Assembly (NCBI RefSeq): GCF_902459465.1
Contig: NC_047077.1
Span: 1,426,001 to 1,490,000 of the forward strand
Source: Asterias rubens
Lineage: Eukaryota; Echinodermata; Asteroidea; Forcipulatida; Asteriidae
Length of the DNA stretch: 64,000 nt
Reading direction: 5' to 3'
Of this stretch, positions 10,186 to 20,944 are shown in pieces (the first letter of the stretch is position 1; each line of letters opens with the position of its first letter). A model generated the notes under the pieces. The model had not been told where the DNA came from. It made no database searches and worked only from the letters and a program-made list of their open reading frames with translations. The translations under genes were made by a program, and so were the position numbers.

Positions 10186-11220
10186 CAATGAAACTTTCAG
10201 TGATGAAGGGCATTGGTGCAAGGAGGGTCCTAAACGAAATTCGTCATGATGACATCATCACCGGTCACGTGACGTCATCTTAAAGGTGTTTTATTTAAAT
10301 CTTTGAAGATCTATATCAAACCAACCACAAGAGACCGTAGATTACTGTTAACGGGATTAGGTAGGAATAAAAAAGGTCTTCATTTTATTTCCCGTGCGTG
10401 ACCTCACATGACCTCTACTTCCGGTTGAAACGGGCCAAAAACGAAAGTACCCTGTAACTCAAAAGTGGTAAAAGTTATGAAATTTTTTTCTCCGCGATAA
10501 AAGTGTCTAGCAAGGGTGGGCAATTCAAAAAAAGTATTGATGACGTCATAAATTGCAACAGCGCCCTCTAGTGGCAAGTTGAAAATTCTTCAAAATGGAA
10601 TATTTGAAGATGTCTGTGGCGAAGTTATTGGTAATCACTTTAAATTTTACACACACGTTTACTGTCTGGCAGGCATCATATGTGTGAAGTTTCAGATCAA
10701 TGACGTCATCGGGGTCACGTGATGCAGAAGTAAAGGTGCACTTTTGAAGTCGTATAACTCTCGAAGGAATGACGCCATTATGTTGAAACTATGTAGATCA
10801 TTATATATTGGCAAGTTCTCGTGAATTATGAAATGACGTCTTGATGACGTCATCACATGATTTTTAATGATTTTTTTCATTTTTGCACCTTTAATTTTTT
10901 ATTTTTTTGTCTGATTCAGTACTCGCAATTTTGTGCATAGTTCCCAAAGAGCAATTGCAATGAAACTTTCAGGGATTGAAGGTTATGGTGCAATGATGAT
11001 CCTAAAGTAAGGATGTCACGTGACGTCATCTTAAAGGTGTTTTCTGTTAAATATTTGAAAATCTATATCAAATCAGCCAAAAGAGACCGTAGATTTCTGT
11101 TTGCGGGATTGGGTAGGGATTAATTAGTTCTTCATTTTGTTTCATGTGCGCGACCTCACATGACCTCTACTTCCGGTCGAAACCGGAAGTGCCCCTTTAA
11201 CTCAAAAGTGGCAAAAGTTA
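10186..11220. repeat. Direct duplication with repeated CRE octamers
   Basis: Segments starting at about 10186 and 10955 match over roughly 270 bp: both hold TTGCAATGAAACTTTCAG, CACGTGACGTCATCTTAAAG, AGAGACCGTAGATT and ACCTCTACTTCCGG. The CRE/ATF palindrome TGACGTCA occurs five times (10270, 10541, 10701, 10845, 11021). It has no ORF. Probably two units of a long dispersed repeat; whether the CREs act as enhancers is unknown. Confidence 0.65.
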
Positions 11221-11660
11221 ATGGATTATTTTATTGGATAGTTTTTTTTATTGTTAATTTTAGAAACATTTCGTGTAAGTCTTTTTAAGGGACAAACATT
11301 TCTTATCATAACCTTTTTTTTAAATTAGTGTGATTTTTTTTCTAATGGATTATTTTAAGGATTAACAATTTTTTATTGTTAACTTTGTTTTTCATTTAGT
11401 GTAATTTTTTATATTGGATAAATATTTCCAGTTTTGACTAATTCTTTAGCTTTTCCCTTTAGTCTAAATTTACAGTATACTTTTTTTTTTTTTCATTTTC
11501 AACTGTTGGTGCTTTGTGTTTACGATCAACACATAAATTTCGTTAATTTATTATTCGTTTTATTTGTTATCTTTAATTATTTGTAATTGTTCTTTGATTT
11601 TCGTTTTTTATGTTAGTTTTCAAAAATATAGTTAGTTTTTATTTTATTTAGCTTTTGGCC
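11221..11660. other. AT-rich low-complexity stretch
   Basis: Repeated ATTTTTTT and TGGATTATTTTA(T/A)(T/G)GGAT-like phrases without a frame. It looks like a decayed simple-sequence region following the CRE duplication. Confidence 0.5.
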
Positions 11661-11913
11661 CTTTTGGCCGCCCATATAGGTGAGGGGGTCTTGGTACTGA
11701 TTAAGTGCATCATTGTGAAGAAACAATTTGTTAATTCAAAAGTAAAAACACGAATTTACATGACATGTTTGTGAGATGTAGACGTCGTGAGCCCTGTTAT
11801 GTATAATGTTATCTTTGGTATACGCTTACTTTCCACTGATACGTCGGTGTGGCAGTAGATTATGTGGCCCCCCCATTTTATCGTAAATACTCGGTACGCG
11901 CACAATAGACGTG

Positions 11914-11983
11914 GAATGAGGTGCATGCTGGTCTAGCTAACTATCAAATTTGGGTACTAGCTAGACCAGCATGCACCTCATTC
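11914..11983. repeat. Perfect 26-bp inverted repeat (hairpin)
   Basis: Arms 11914-11939 and 11958-11983 are exact complements (start GAATGAGGTGCATGCTGG) around an 18-nt loop. Such perfect arms imply a recent foldback or selection on structure. There is no adjacent gene to assign it to. Confidence 0.7.
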
Positions 11984-12481
11984 GACAGTTTGCACTTGCG
12001 CAATGGTATTTGCGAATAGGTCTGAGTGTGCAAACCTCTTCTTAAAGCTTGACCCACTGACTCTCCAGCAACCCTGGTTAACTTTCCATGCAGCCTTTGA
12101 GGTCGGATAATCAAACACCATCCTATTGTGTGTGTGTGTGTTTTTTTTTAGCCCAAAATTAACCATGTAAAGTAAAAAAAAAAAAAAATAAAAAAGCACG
12201 AAAAAAAACCAAATCTTTGAAAAACGGGGAGGCTTTTATGTCTACAGCAATAAACGTATACTAATTCAATTTGATTATAATACGTACTTGCTCTACGGTG
12301 GGCAGATTGGTTGCTACGGGTGAAGTACCTCTATAGCTGGGTGTTATATAGCGCATCGCATTAGCAAGTAAAAGTTTCTAGTAATAAAGACATTATTATT
12401 CACAATGCAGAATACTTGTGAGGGGTGTTCTAAAACACATCTCAAAATATACAACATGCTGCTCCCTTTTTTTCACTTCAG

Positions 12482-12647
12482 TGTATGGTCCCGTGTTCTC
12501 TTCTGTCTGGGTCTCAAACGGGACTTTCCAAAATATTTTTAGATCGGATTTCATCATGGTATTCACAGCACACGACCTTAGCTGGGACCTTTCCTGGATG
12601 TTCATCTACACTGTCAACACGGGGACATGGTCATTAATCATGATCAT
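12482..12647 (+). CDS. Orphan exon candidate, unknown protein
   Basis: Bounded by a strong acceptor (pyrimidine tract, TTCACTTCAG at 12472-12481) and a donor ATCAT/GTGAGT at 12648. The plus-strand phase gives 54 codons rich in aromatic and hydrophobic residues (VWVSNGTFQNIFRSDFIMVF, then LSWDLSWMFIYTV). A second plus frame and a minus frame are also nearly open, so coding status is uncertain. I do not recognise the family, and no partner exon is evident within the neighbouring repeats. Confidence 0.3.
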
Positions 12648-12699
12648 GTGAGTGTAAATTGGTGTACATGAGCTTGTGCGCCAAACAAGCAAAAGCAGC

Positions 12700-13900
12700 C
12701 AGTTTAAACAGCTACAGCTAACTTTTTTCAGCATTTTAAACACCCCCCATGTGGTGCCCTCTCCACCAATAAGAATAGCAAGCTGTCTGGGCTATTTATG
12801 AATGAACATTTACTGTCTGTGTACATTCATTCTCTTTTTAAAGCCTCCTTTTGTATATTTATTTGTTTTATTCACAATGAAAAATTTCAGACAACCCCGC
12901 CCGGCCATATCTCGTTTGCCCCCCCCCCCCCCCACACGGTCCAAAACCCCCTATTAATGTTTGCTCTCCTGGCTCTACTTGAGCAGGGAATGTCTATTGC
13001 AATGTTGTGAGTGGGGGGCCAAGCATTTTGACCGGGATTGTAGCTTGGGGTTGTTGACTGGGGTAGTTTGTGGATGAACTACATACATGTATGCCCTGAA
13101 AAATAGTACTCTTAACCAAGAATTGTAGGGACATTTGCCAAGGTTTACTGGGACCTTTGGAAACTTATGCGGGTGAAAAGGTGTTTATATTTGAAGGGAG
13201 ATTTGTTGCAATATCCCTTTGTCAAATTTAGCAGTGGGCAAAAATTTCGGAGTCAATTGATAAGTTTCCTTTTCCTGTAAAAAGCTGTTGCTGAGTATTT
13301 TTGAATGCTTATAATGCATAATTTTCTGGTGTAGCCTAGGGCCTTACTTCTTAAAACATGTTAACATTTTGCTAACCGCAGACAAATTCTGCTTAGCAGA
13401 AACAGTTTACTAGCCAACAGTTTTATTCAGGTTTGTTGCCAGCAAAGAAGTTTGCTGTGCGTCATTGACTGTGAACAGTATTTTTGATTGCTTAGCATAT
13501 CTTGTACTGAACCCAACTCATAGAGCATTTAAACACAAAATCTTGCTGAGCACTGAAAACCCTGCTTAGCAGAAACCGGTTACCCGCCATTATGCGTTTA
13601 TATTGTTGCAACACATGCACCACTAATTCTTTTGGCTCAGCTAAGACATTTGCTGAGCAGCATTTGCACAACAGTTTTTGATATCGACGAGGCTAAGGTT
13701 GGACTTTTCTCTGTTTTAACAACACAAAAAGTCCAGGGTAAAGGTCCAATACAAACATACATATTCAAAAAAAGACAATCTGTTTTCATATTTATACCTG
13801 ATGGAGGAATTTGAAACTATGTTTAAATATTCCTTATGTCCAGAATGCTAAGACTGATGAGTTAAAATTTGATCCTTGGTTGATATCATATTTAAACAGG
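12700..13900. repeat. Second copy of the 3-kb block (paralog of 3.3-5.0 kb)
   Basis: Collinear with 3316-4930 and includes the hairpin repeat at 13690-13835. It lacks the MITE found at 3838-4178, giving an empty-site comparison. A C-run of about 15 sits at 12919-12933 where the first copy has GGGCCCCCGC. The block resumes at 15650 after about 1.7 kb of other repeats. Confidence 0.7.
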
Positions 13901-14242
13901 AAATTGATTGGAACCAGTATTTTAAAAAAGTTAATAAATAAAAACTAGATATAGTGTTTGTAGAAACAAACACTAGGTGTTCGGCTATTGTTGGGTCAGT
14001 GTTTGAATCAATGCAAAAAGTGTTGTTAAATAGCTCGTCAAATTGCAAAGAAATCAGAACCAAACAGTTTTCTCGATGTGTAATAATTTTATGGTAAAGC
14101 ATCAAAAAGTGTACATTTCAACCTAAACGCCTTTTAATAAATAATGCCTTTTCAAAGCATTTTACAGGCACTTCCGGTTTAAAAAGGTCAAAAGGTCAAG
14201 AGAAGGTCACCAATAATACCCATTTTTGTGAAGTACGTGAGG

Positions 14243-14700
14243 CCCTTTCATATGATGTATATATTGTCAAAATAGCTTTTGTGGTTGAGGAAATGTGAAC
14301 TGATGAATAATGACGACTGGAGAAGAGACTAACTTACCAGAAGGGATTTTTTTTAAACGCCTTGAAAACAGACAACGTACGTTCATGAAAGCCCTTTCAT
14401 ATGATGTATAGATTGTCAAAATAGCTTTTGCGGTTGAGGACAAAGGAACTTATGCATAATGACGACTGGAGAAGAGACTAACTAACCGAAAGGGAAATGT
14501 TTGTTGAAAACACCTTGAAAACAGACTACGTACGTAAAGCCCTTTCATATGATGTATAGATTGTCAAAATAGCTTGTGTGGTTGAGGATATTAGGAGCTT
14601 ATGCATAATGACGACTGGAGAAGAGACTAACTAATCGGGAGGGAACTCTTTGTTGAAAACGCCTTGAAAACAGACTAAAGCGAAGCTATTTATAGGAGAA
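14243..14700. repeat. Three tandem units of about 149 bp
   Basis: The phrase CCCTTTCATATGATGTAT recurs at 14243, 14392 and 14540, each followed by ATTGTCAAAATAGCTT, GCATAATGACGACTGGAGAA and GAAAACGCCTTGAAAACAGA. A related phrase, GCCCTTTCCGATGATGTATT, appears in the repeat at 15.13-15.47 kb, so the two may belong to one larger element. No frame. Confidence 0.7.
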
Positions 14701-14737
14701 AAAAAATTAAATACAAAAATAAATAGTACAAATTTTT

Positions 14738-14820
14738 GTCGCCAAGTGGTCTCCCATCCAAATACTGACCGATTTTGCTTAACTTTAGTGACCGGTGTTA
14801 TCAACGCAGTATGGTCGTAG
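14738..14820 (-). rRNA. 5S rRNA-derived relic (pseudogene or SINE3-type head)
   Basis: Read on the minus strand it begins CTACGACCATACTGCGTTGA and contains the 5S internal promoter blocks AAGTTAAGCAAAATCGG and TATTTGGATGGGAGACCACT. A stretch of roughly a dozen bases after ACACCGGT is missing and the 3' stem is not complete, so this is not a functional 5S gene. It lies inside a repeat cluster, which suits a 5S-derived retroposon better than a displaced rDNA unit. Confidence 0.75.
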
Positions 14821-15129
14821 ATAAAACCAATTAATTACTTTTGAAGAAAACTGACATCATGTTGAGAACGCCTCGAACGCAAACTAAAACGATCAACACG
14901 TGGTGCAGAGCGTGACTATCTCCTCAATGCACCGCATACTTACACGTGGTGACCGCAATGCACCGCATGCTTACACGTGGTGACAAAGTACATGTACATT
15001 AATTGTAAAACCTTTACGCGCAATCAATGGGGGAATTTTGTAGTCCTTTATACATGAATTTTAGAATTTTCAACCTCTCTTTTGAGCCGGAAGACAAAAT
15101 AAAAATGGGGTCATTTCTGTGAGGCGTTT

Positions 15130-15475
15130 ACGGAGTTTTTAATGCCCTTTCCGATGATGTATTGATTGTAAAAATCCGTCATGTAGATAAAAAGTTATTA
15201 TTTTTTAAAATAATAAACTTTGAATTAGTGTATCTCGTCAACTGATGCGGTCATCGTGACGTAACAACTTTTGCATCATCTACTGGTTATTGTCTACCTG
15301 TGTGCAAAGTTTCAACTTAATGCAAGCTTCGCATCTATGCTTTTTTTTGTCTGTGAAGTGGTACGGAGTTTTTAATGCCCTTTCCGATGATGTATTGATT
15401 GTAAAAATCCGTCATGCAGATCAAAAGTTATGATTTTTTGAAATAATAAACTTTGAATGAGTGTATCTCGTCTTG
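15130..15475. repeat. Direct repeat, two units 233 bp apart
   Basis: A unit starting ACGGAGTTTTTAATGCCC at 15130 recurs at 15363, and each ends in ACTTTGAAT(T/G)AGTGTATCTCGTC. The first is separated from the second by a segment containing GTGACGTAACAACTTTTGC. No coding content. Together with the hairpins at 15531-15630 it may form the 3' part of a Helitron-like or other non-autonomous element. Confidence 0.6.
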
Positions 15476-15530
15476 CGGACAATCGACAGCGAGAAGAATA
15501 AGAAAAACCAAAAAAAAACAAAAAAAAAAA

Positions 15531-15630
15531 CGAACAAAATCAATGAGTTGTTCGGGCTGTTGCCCGAACACCTAAAAAACCGAACAAAATCAATGAGTTG
15601 TTCGGGCTGTTGCCCGAACACCTAATAATT
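15531..15630. repeat. Two 50-bp units with a GC-rich hairpin each
   Basis: Each unit has CGAACAAAATCAATGAGTT followed by a perfect 8-bp stem, GTTCGGGC-TGTT-GCCCGAAC (15550-15569 and 15600-15619), then ACCTAA. A short GC-rich hairpin followed by CTAA/T resembles a Helitron 3' end (hairpin plus CTRR), though the hairpin is closer to the terminus than usual. An AC-rich oligo tract (CCAAAAAAAAAC) precedes it. Confidence 0.6.
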
Positions 15631-15649
15631 TTTTTTTTCCAACAATTAA

Positions 15650-16130
15650 GGCAAAGTTTACTGTAGTTTTTTTTTAAACATATGATTGTTTTAATCCTAT
15701 ATACATCGTGTTGGTACACGATAATTAGTATGTACCTACATGACAATATTCATTTACGTACAACTACCCTGTAAAGAATACACATTAACTGGACCTGTTG
15801 TGTAGTGTAATATAATGCTAATTACCTTGTACATGAATATTTCCATGTCATATCTAATAATAATTATGTACGTTCCCCTTCAGACTTATTTGACAATGAT
15901 ACTGTGCAGCTCTCCAAGTGAAAGAATACTCCCAAACAAGTTGGGTACAAACTTAACATCATACTTCAAGTTAATAAAATCCATCAAAGCTGTGTTTCTG
16001 TTGCCATTGTAAATCAATAATACAATTGTTGTAATGTTTTGTACATGGAGATGCTGCACAATATCGGCTGTACAAGTCATGCTGTGGTGTTTGAGGATTT
16101 TGCTGTATATCGTCTAAGATGCAGTACATG
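15650..16130. repeat. Continuation of the duplicated block (paralog of 5.03-5.37 and 6.33-6.48 kb)
   Basis: Shares GACTTATTTGACAATGATAC, TACTCCCAAAC, AATCCATCAAAGCT and GCACAATATCGGCTGTACAA with the first copy. A shortened inverted copy is at 57000-57200. It lacks the hAT-like insert present at 5372-6332. Confidence 0.7.
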
Positions 16131-16189
16131 TTAGTACGTCTAAATGTTTCAAAAAATCATTGTTTGTTCAAAAATTGGGAGAAGCTCGT

Positions 16190-16508
16190 AAACTAGGGAT
16201 TACTTGTGGGTTTTTATGTCCATTTTGGTCCAGAGAATTTTCTGTTCAACCCTTAATTTTGATGTGACATTCAATTAAAACTGCATTGCATTTAACCTTT
16301 CGACTGACACCAAAAATCAAACCCAATTGGTTTTGATGTGTTTTTTTTACAATGTTTAAAATTTCGCTTTGAAAGAGTTTGCATTCTTCACAAGTTTACT
16401 ATTTTGTTAATAAACTAAATGTTCACCACACTTTAATGCACTTCAATGCTTTGTAAGGTTTCTTTGTCTGCCAAATAATAATTGATTGAAAATGTAATTG
16501 ATTATATC
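16190..16508. repeat. Left part of a segment copied in inverted orientation at 53.75-54.06 kb
   Basis: Bases 16190-16508 match the complement of about 53755-54065 (shared landmarks AACCTTTCGACTGACACC, AATTGATTATATCTTAA). The match continues at 18899 after the TTAA element, so 16190-16508 and 18899-19180 were once adjacent. Confidence 0.8.
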
Positions 16509-16512
16509 TTAA

Positions 16513-18894
16513 GAGTCAGTTCAGGTAAATAATTGACATAGTTGTTCACGGTCAAAAAATGAATTTTTTTTATACTTTGTGGGTGGAAGGGCCTTGGGGT
16601 GCAAGTAAACAAAACTGCATTTTCAATTCTATATATAGCCCGTTGCCATGGTTACGGCTCATTTTGTTTTTTGGCTATTTTAGGCTGATTTTGGGGTCTA
16701 AAAAAATGGTTTTTAGATGCATTTGCAGTGACAAAAGTTTATTCAGGCTAGTTTGATTATTTTTTCCATTCCTTATCTTACTAGCTCATAATTATTATAT
16801 ATGTCTCTGAGAACGATCAACAAAAAACATTGTCAAACATTACCTGCTGAATTGTTTATCACGTTAAAAACCAACTCTTTTATTGTTTGCAACAGTACAA
16901 TTGAAAGGAACCCCGCCATGGATGGGGGAACTGCTTACAAAAGGCTAAAGCAGGTGAATGGCCATTTTGATACTTTGGATACAGTACTTGCTCACTTTTA
17001 GAGCCTCTTTGTTCTGATAGGGATGAAAATGTTTAGTTTGGTAGCGGGCAGGGGACCAAGAAGACTGTTATAAGGCCATGTATAGACAAGAATAGTAAAG
17101 AATGCTCATCGCACAACTTCTCTTCTTGCAATGTGAATCATACCTGTACAACTAGGTAAAGTAGTCATGACAAAACACGAACTCTCAGTGGCAAAGCATG
17201 GTTTTAAACTTTTTATATGTTACTTAAAGAGCATGGAAACAGTGCCATATTTTTTTAACAAGCATGCTCGTTTTTGTTTTTTATCAACTCAAACTAAGGG
17301 AAAACTTCAAAATGCAGTTTTATTATTTTTGGAAAAATTACCATGTTTGAGGCAGATGTGTCACAACAGGATACAATAAACGAAAGTGTTTCTCCCCAGC
17401 AGACATGCAAACCATAATGATAGCCCAATCACAACCAAAAGGGAAATATTCTGAGAACCAATAAACAAATAAGACAATACAAACTTTCTTTATGTGCAAG
17501 GGGAATTAAAAAATGTGACTTTCAAAAAAGAGGCACTGTTCACAAAACTTTGTTTTTTTTATGCAATGTCAAGAAATATGATTGGGCCGAGTCGGGGCGG
17601 GGCAAATTCTAAGATGTAGGTCATCAACAAGTCCTGATCAATGTTTGGTAATGCACTAAGCCTACAGAGTGCTTATGAAAAACTGCCAGATTGATGAAAT
17701 TATTTCTAACTTCTTCATGTTATAAATTCAAAATGAAGCAAATATTTCAAAATGCATTTCTCTATGTTTTCGGGGAAAAGGGTTTATTTTTGAGACAGTT
17801 CTGTTCATCATGATACAATTGCCCGAGTTTTTCTTACCAGAAATAAAAAGACAAATTGTGGCCCTGATCAAAACCGAAAGGAAAATATTCTGAGACCCCT
17901 GAAAAAATGAAATTTTGAGGGCAAAAAATATGGTAAAAATGTTGATTTTGCAAGTTCAAAAAAACATATTCTAATGCACGTTCTAAAAATAGCACAAGGG
18001 TAAAATTTATAGCAATATTTGTTTGTCTCAAGTAAAGCCAAGGATGATACTTTGTAGTGATGTAAAAGGTTTTATGAAATATTTTTGTTTTTTGGTGGGG
18101 TGGAGTTGTAAATATTAACTTAAAAAAAAGTTTTTCAGACCCCAAAATCGGCCTAAAGTGGCCTAAACACAAATGAACTGTTACCATGGCAACGTGTTAT
18201 ATTATGATTTGAAATGTAAATGCTGTTTATTTGGACCCCTAGTCCCTACCATCCACAAAGTATAAGAAAAATATATATATATTTTTTTTTTACCATGGAC
18301 ACATATGTCGATATTATGTGAAAAGACCCTTAAAAAGGCATTTTTCACGTTTTTGGGAAAAAAGTCTAGTTTTGAGGCAGTACTGTCACAACAGGATACA
18401 ATTGCCCAAGTTTTTGACACCAGATATGGAAAGGCCAATGTTGGTCCTAATCACAGCCGAAAGGAAAATTTTCTGAGACCCCTGGCAAGTTGACATTTTG
18501 GGGTCCAAAAATAGGGTAAAAATGTCGATTTTGCAAGTTCCAAAAACATACTGTAATGCATGATGCAAAAATAGCACAAGGGTGATATTTAAAGCAATAT
18601 TTTTTTTTCCTCAAGGAAGGCCAAGGATGATGCTTTAAAAGGTTTTTTGAAATAATTTTGCATTTTGGTGGGGTGGAGTTGTAAATATGAGCTAAAAACC
18701 AGTTTTCAGACGCCAAAATCGGCCTAAAATGGCCAAAAAACAAAATGAGCCGTAACCATGGCAACGGGCTATATATAGAATTGAAAATGCAAGTTTGTTT
18801 ACTTGCACCCCAAGGCCCTTCCACCCACAAAGTATAAACAAAATTCATTTTTTGACCGTGAGCAACTATGTCAATTATTTACCTGAACTGACTC
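16513..18894. mobile_element. 2382-bp TTAA-flanked inverted-repeat element
   Basis: It has terminal inverted repeats of about 220 bp (16513-16733 and 18675-18894), starting GAGTCAGTTCAGGTAAATAA, and a perfect TTAA direct repeat at 16509-16512 and 18895-18898. The paralogous segment at 53751-53754 has one TTAA and no insert, which is the pre-integration site. TTAA duplication is characteristic of piggyBac and Kolobok transposons; the ends do not start with CCC, so Kolobok-like is my preference. There is no transposase frame; the interior is made of degenerate tandem repeats, so it is a non-autonomous passenger. Confidence 0.88.
17347..18490. repeat. Degenerate tandem units inside the TTAA element
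   Basis: Units start at about 17347, 17792 and 18371 with TTGAG(G/A)CAG-T-TGTCA(C/T)AACAGGATACAAT-like sequence and include GAAAGGAAAATATTCTGAGA and AAAATAGCACAAGGG. The last two also carry a copy of the inner inverted-repeat sequence. Frames of 117 and 133 codons on the minus strand (17834-18187, 18447-18848) are open by chance across these units and show no family match. Confidence 0.65.
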
Positions 18895-18913
18895 TTAACC
18901 TTTTCAAACCAAC

Positions 18914-19023
18914 AGTTGTGTTCAGTGATACTCAGTGATGGATTTGCTTGTGCATAATGGTGTGCTATTCCAGATTTATTGTGCTCACAAACTGCTGGTG
19001 ATGAAGACTAACTCATGGAAACA
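18914..19023 (+). other. Exon-like segment conserved in two paralogous copies
   Basis: It is bounded by an acceptor AAACCAACAG and a donor GAAACAG/GTAAGG. Within it, MDLLVHNGVLFQIYCAHKLL followed by VMKTNSWKQ is open, and the inverted copy at 53.62-53.73 kb preserves the same reading with few changes and the same splice-like borders. The open frame runs beyond the donor in both copies. I do not recognise the product. It could be a non-coding exon or repeat-borne sequence. Confidence 0.3.
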
Positions 19024-19180
19024 GGTAAGGGGAACCCAGTCATTCTTTAGCTTATGTTACTATACCTCATACATACTCATGACTGAGAGTCTAGTTCTCA
19101 CTGGTCAATTCATCATCACGGGCCAGGTGCTACTTTTGCTACTACCAAGCGCGCACATGAGTATAGGTAATTGCTAACAT

Positions 19181-19535
19181 GAATAATCCATATTCGGAAC
19201 ACATAATCTGAAAACCGTTACTGTCAGTAACGCTTCTCAAAATCAAACTTAAATACTGACATATTTTCCTTGACCACGTAACTTCTCAAAATGCTTTATA
19301 GAGTCAAAATCTGCTTTTACTAGCTGTAGTTTATAGTACCAATAATTGTATAATTAATTACCAAAGTATGGTCTTTCATTCAAGTATTAATGAGTACTAC
19401 TGGTGCTAGAGGGGTTGTTAAGTCACAGAAATGCCACAACAAAACCTCAAAGGATTCAAATTTTATTTAACTGTAAAAATTATATACTATATAAACTGAT
19501 AAACCATCTAATGATGACAGTTGTAATTTATGTGT
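19181..19535. other. Non-coding interval
   Basis: AT-rich, no gene seen. It follows the end of the segment shared with 53.46 kb and precedes the TRIM tail. Confidence 0.4.
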
Positions 19536-19539
19536 TGTC

Positions 19540-19870
19540 AAAATGTTTATCCCAGCTTGAAAGTTATTGTGATTGTGGTCCAGCATAATGTTCGTTGGTG
19601 TCTTTACTCATGCTGATACATATGAACTGAAATGGATGTAGCCACAACCAGATCACCAGCAGGTGTGAATGTGAGACCATTGGGTTTAGCACAATCCTTG
19701 ATGATACATCCAATGTACTTGCCATCAAGACTGTAATGATGGATATCACCTAGTGATGAGAATGGTATTCTCCATACAGCAACATAGATGCTACCATCCT
19801 TATCACAACACACACCACTAAGCAACCCAGACTGATTGATATCTACTGAGAATACCATTCCACCATTGTA
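19540..19870 (-). pseudogene. TRIM NHL-tail fragment (copy 2)
   Basis: Minus-strand frame ending at 19604 that encodes only the last 85 or so residues of the TRIM propeller (GGMVFSVDINQSGLLSGVCC, then YSLDGKYIGCIIKDC and GLTFTPAGDLVVATS, to YQHE). The 3' UTR to about 19540 is also homologous. Similarity stops abruptly at about 19870, where the other copies continue into NHL blades. No RING, B-box or coiled coil lies nearby. The remaining frame has no stop or shift. It is a truncated duplicate. Confidence 0.85.
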
Positions 19871-19889
19871 GCAAATATTGACCAATTAA

Positions 19890-20770
19890 AATTTTGTTTA
19901 CAACTCACCCAGTATTTGTGTGAAGAATAAAGCATGAAACACAGCAACAGTCATTTAAGTTGAAGAGAAAATTCCAGCAATGATCTGTTTAATGTTGGCA
20001 CAACACACTGAATGATGTTCCACTGTATTTCCATAGAGTTAAACACAGCTCCAGTTTCTTAATTTAGCTCTTGTTTGTAGCAGTGTTATGGTTAACATAC
20101 AGTTCTACTGATACTGCACTAAGCGCATATTTACACACTAGGTGACTAATCAATAACAGGTTGTTGAACATTGGACCGCAGCATACTACAATACTTGTCT
20201 GGTTTTAGATTCAGACGTCAATTTTGAACACAACTATTTCTTTTGAAACTCCTTTCCATTTTTACCCATCATGGCAGACTCATTCTCATGCATATGAAAA
20301 TAAGAAAGCTATTTGGAAAATGAATTTGTTTTCTGTGTTTTAGTCATTGAAATACAGACTTTCATCATTCTTGTTTGAACTTCTGTTTATAATTAATGCA
20401 CTGCTGTTTGCTGCTTGCTCAAGTAATTTTAGTTAATTAATGGTTGCCACATAAATCAAACATTAAAAATGTTTAAAAGGTTTCAAAAACAAATCCCAGT
20501 CCTGTTTTTTATATTGTTTGAAATACAGAAATACAAGATTTACCCAGCAGTTGTTATATTACAAAGCCTTTGCCCTTAACTTCATCACAGAGCGTAGACA
20601 TGATTTTGGGTTTTGTAAAACTATTTCTTTTGCTTTTACCGGATAAGTTGTGTATTACCCATAGTCATTGGCAATGCACAATCACACTGAAGCATATGGT
20701 TTAAACAGTTTGACAATCTTTTGAATCCCTTATTTGAACCCTTCTTCTTTACTCTGATCCTCTTTTATCT
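19890..20770. other. Non-coding interval
   Basis: No gene or recognisable repeat. Composition is even and AT-rich, with a pyrimidine-rich end (CTGATCCTCTTTTATCTCAG) that forms the acceptor of the next entry. Confidence 0.4.
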
Positions 20771-20825
20771 CAGGCTTTGCTCCTCATCTTGGATGCCCAT
20801 AACCATGGTAACCCAAGACCCATAA

Positions 20826-20941
20826 GATCCTACTAAGTCTCAGACTCCCAGGGTAGATGCTGAAGACTCTGGCAGTGAAGCTCTGAAGACACTACAGGGA
20901 GAGTTGAAGATGTACAAGAAACAGGAAGCTCACAATGAGAG
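20826..20941 (+). CDS. Orphan coiled-coil exon candidate
   Basis: 38 codons end at a consensus donor AATGAGAG/GTAAGC. They read as charged helix: DAEDSGSEALKTLQGELKMY then KKQEAHNER. An acceptor TCTCAG stands at 20768-20773, but a TAA at 20823 blocks the frame between, so a nearer acceptor (AAGTCTCAG at about 20842) or decay must be assumed. A strong acceptor at 26785 would continue this phase as RVEEYFSPNH and stop at 26814. That pairing across 5.8 kb is a guess. Family not recognised. Confidence 0.35.
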
Positions 20942-20944
20942 GTA

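Noticed and set aside
17834-18848. 117- and 133-codon frames inside the TTAA element as a transposase
   Set aside because: They cover degenerate tandem repeats and terminal arms, contain no DDE or zinc-finger motifs, and the two share sequence only because the DNA is repeated.
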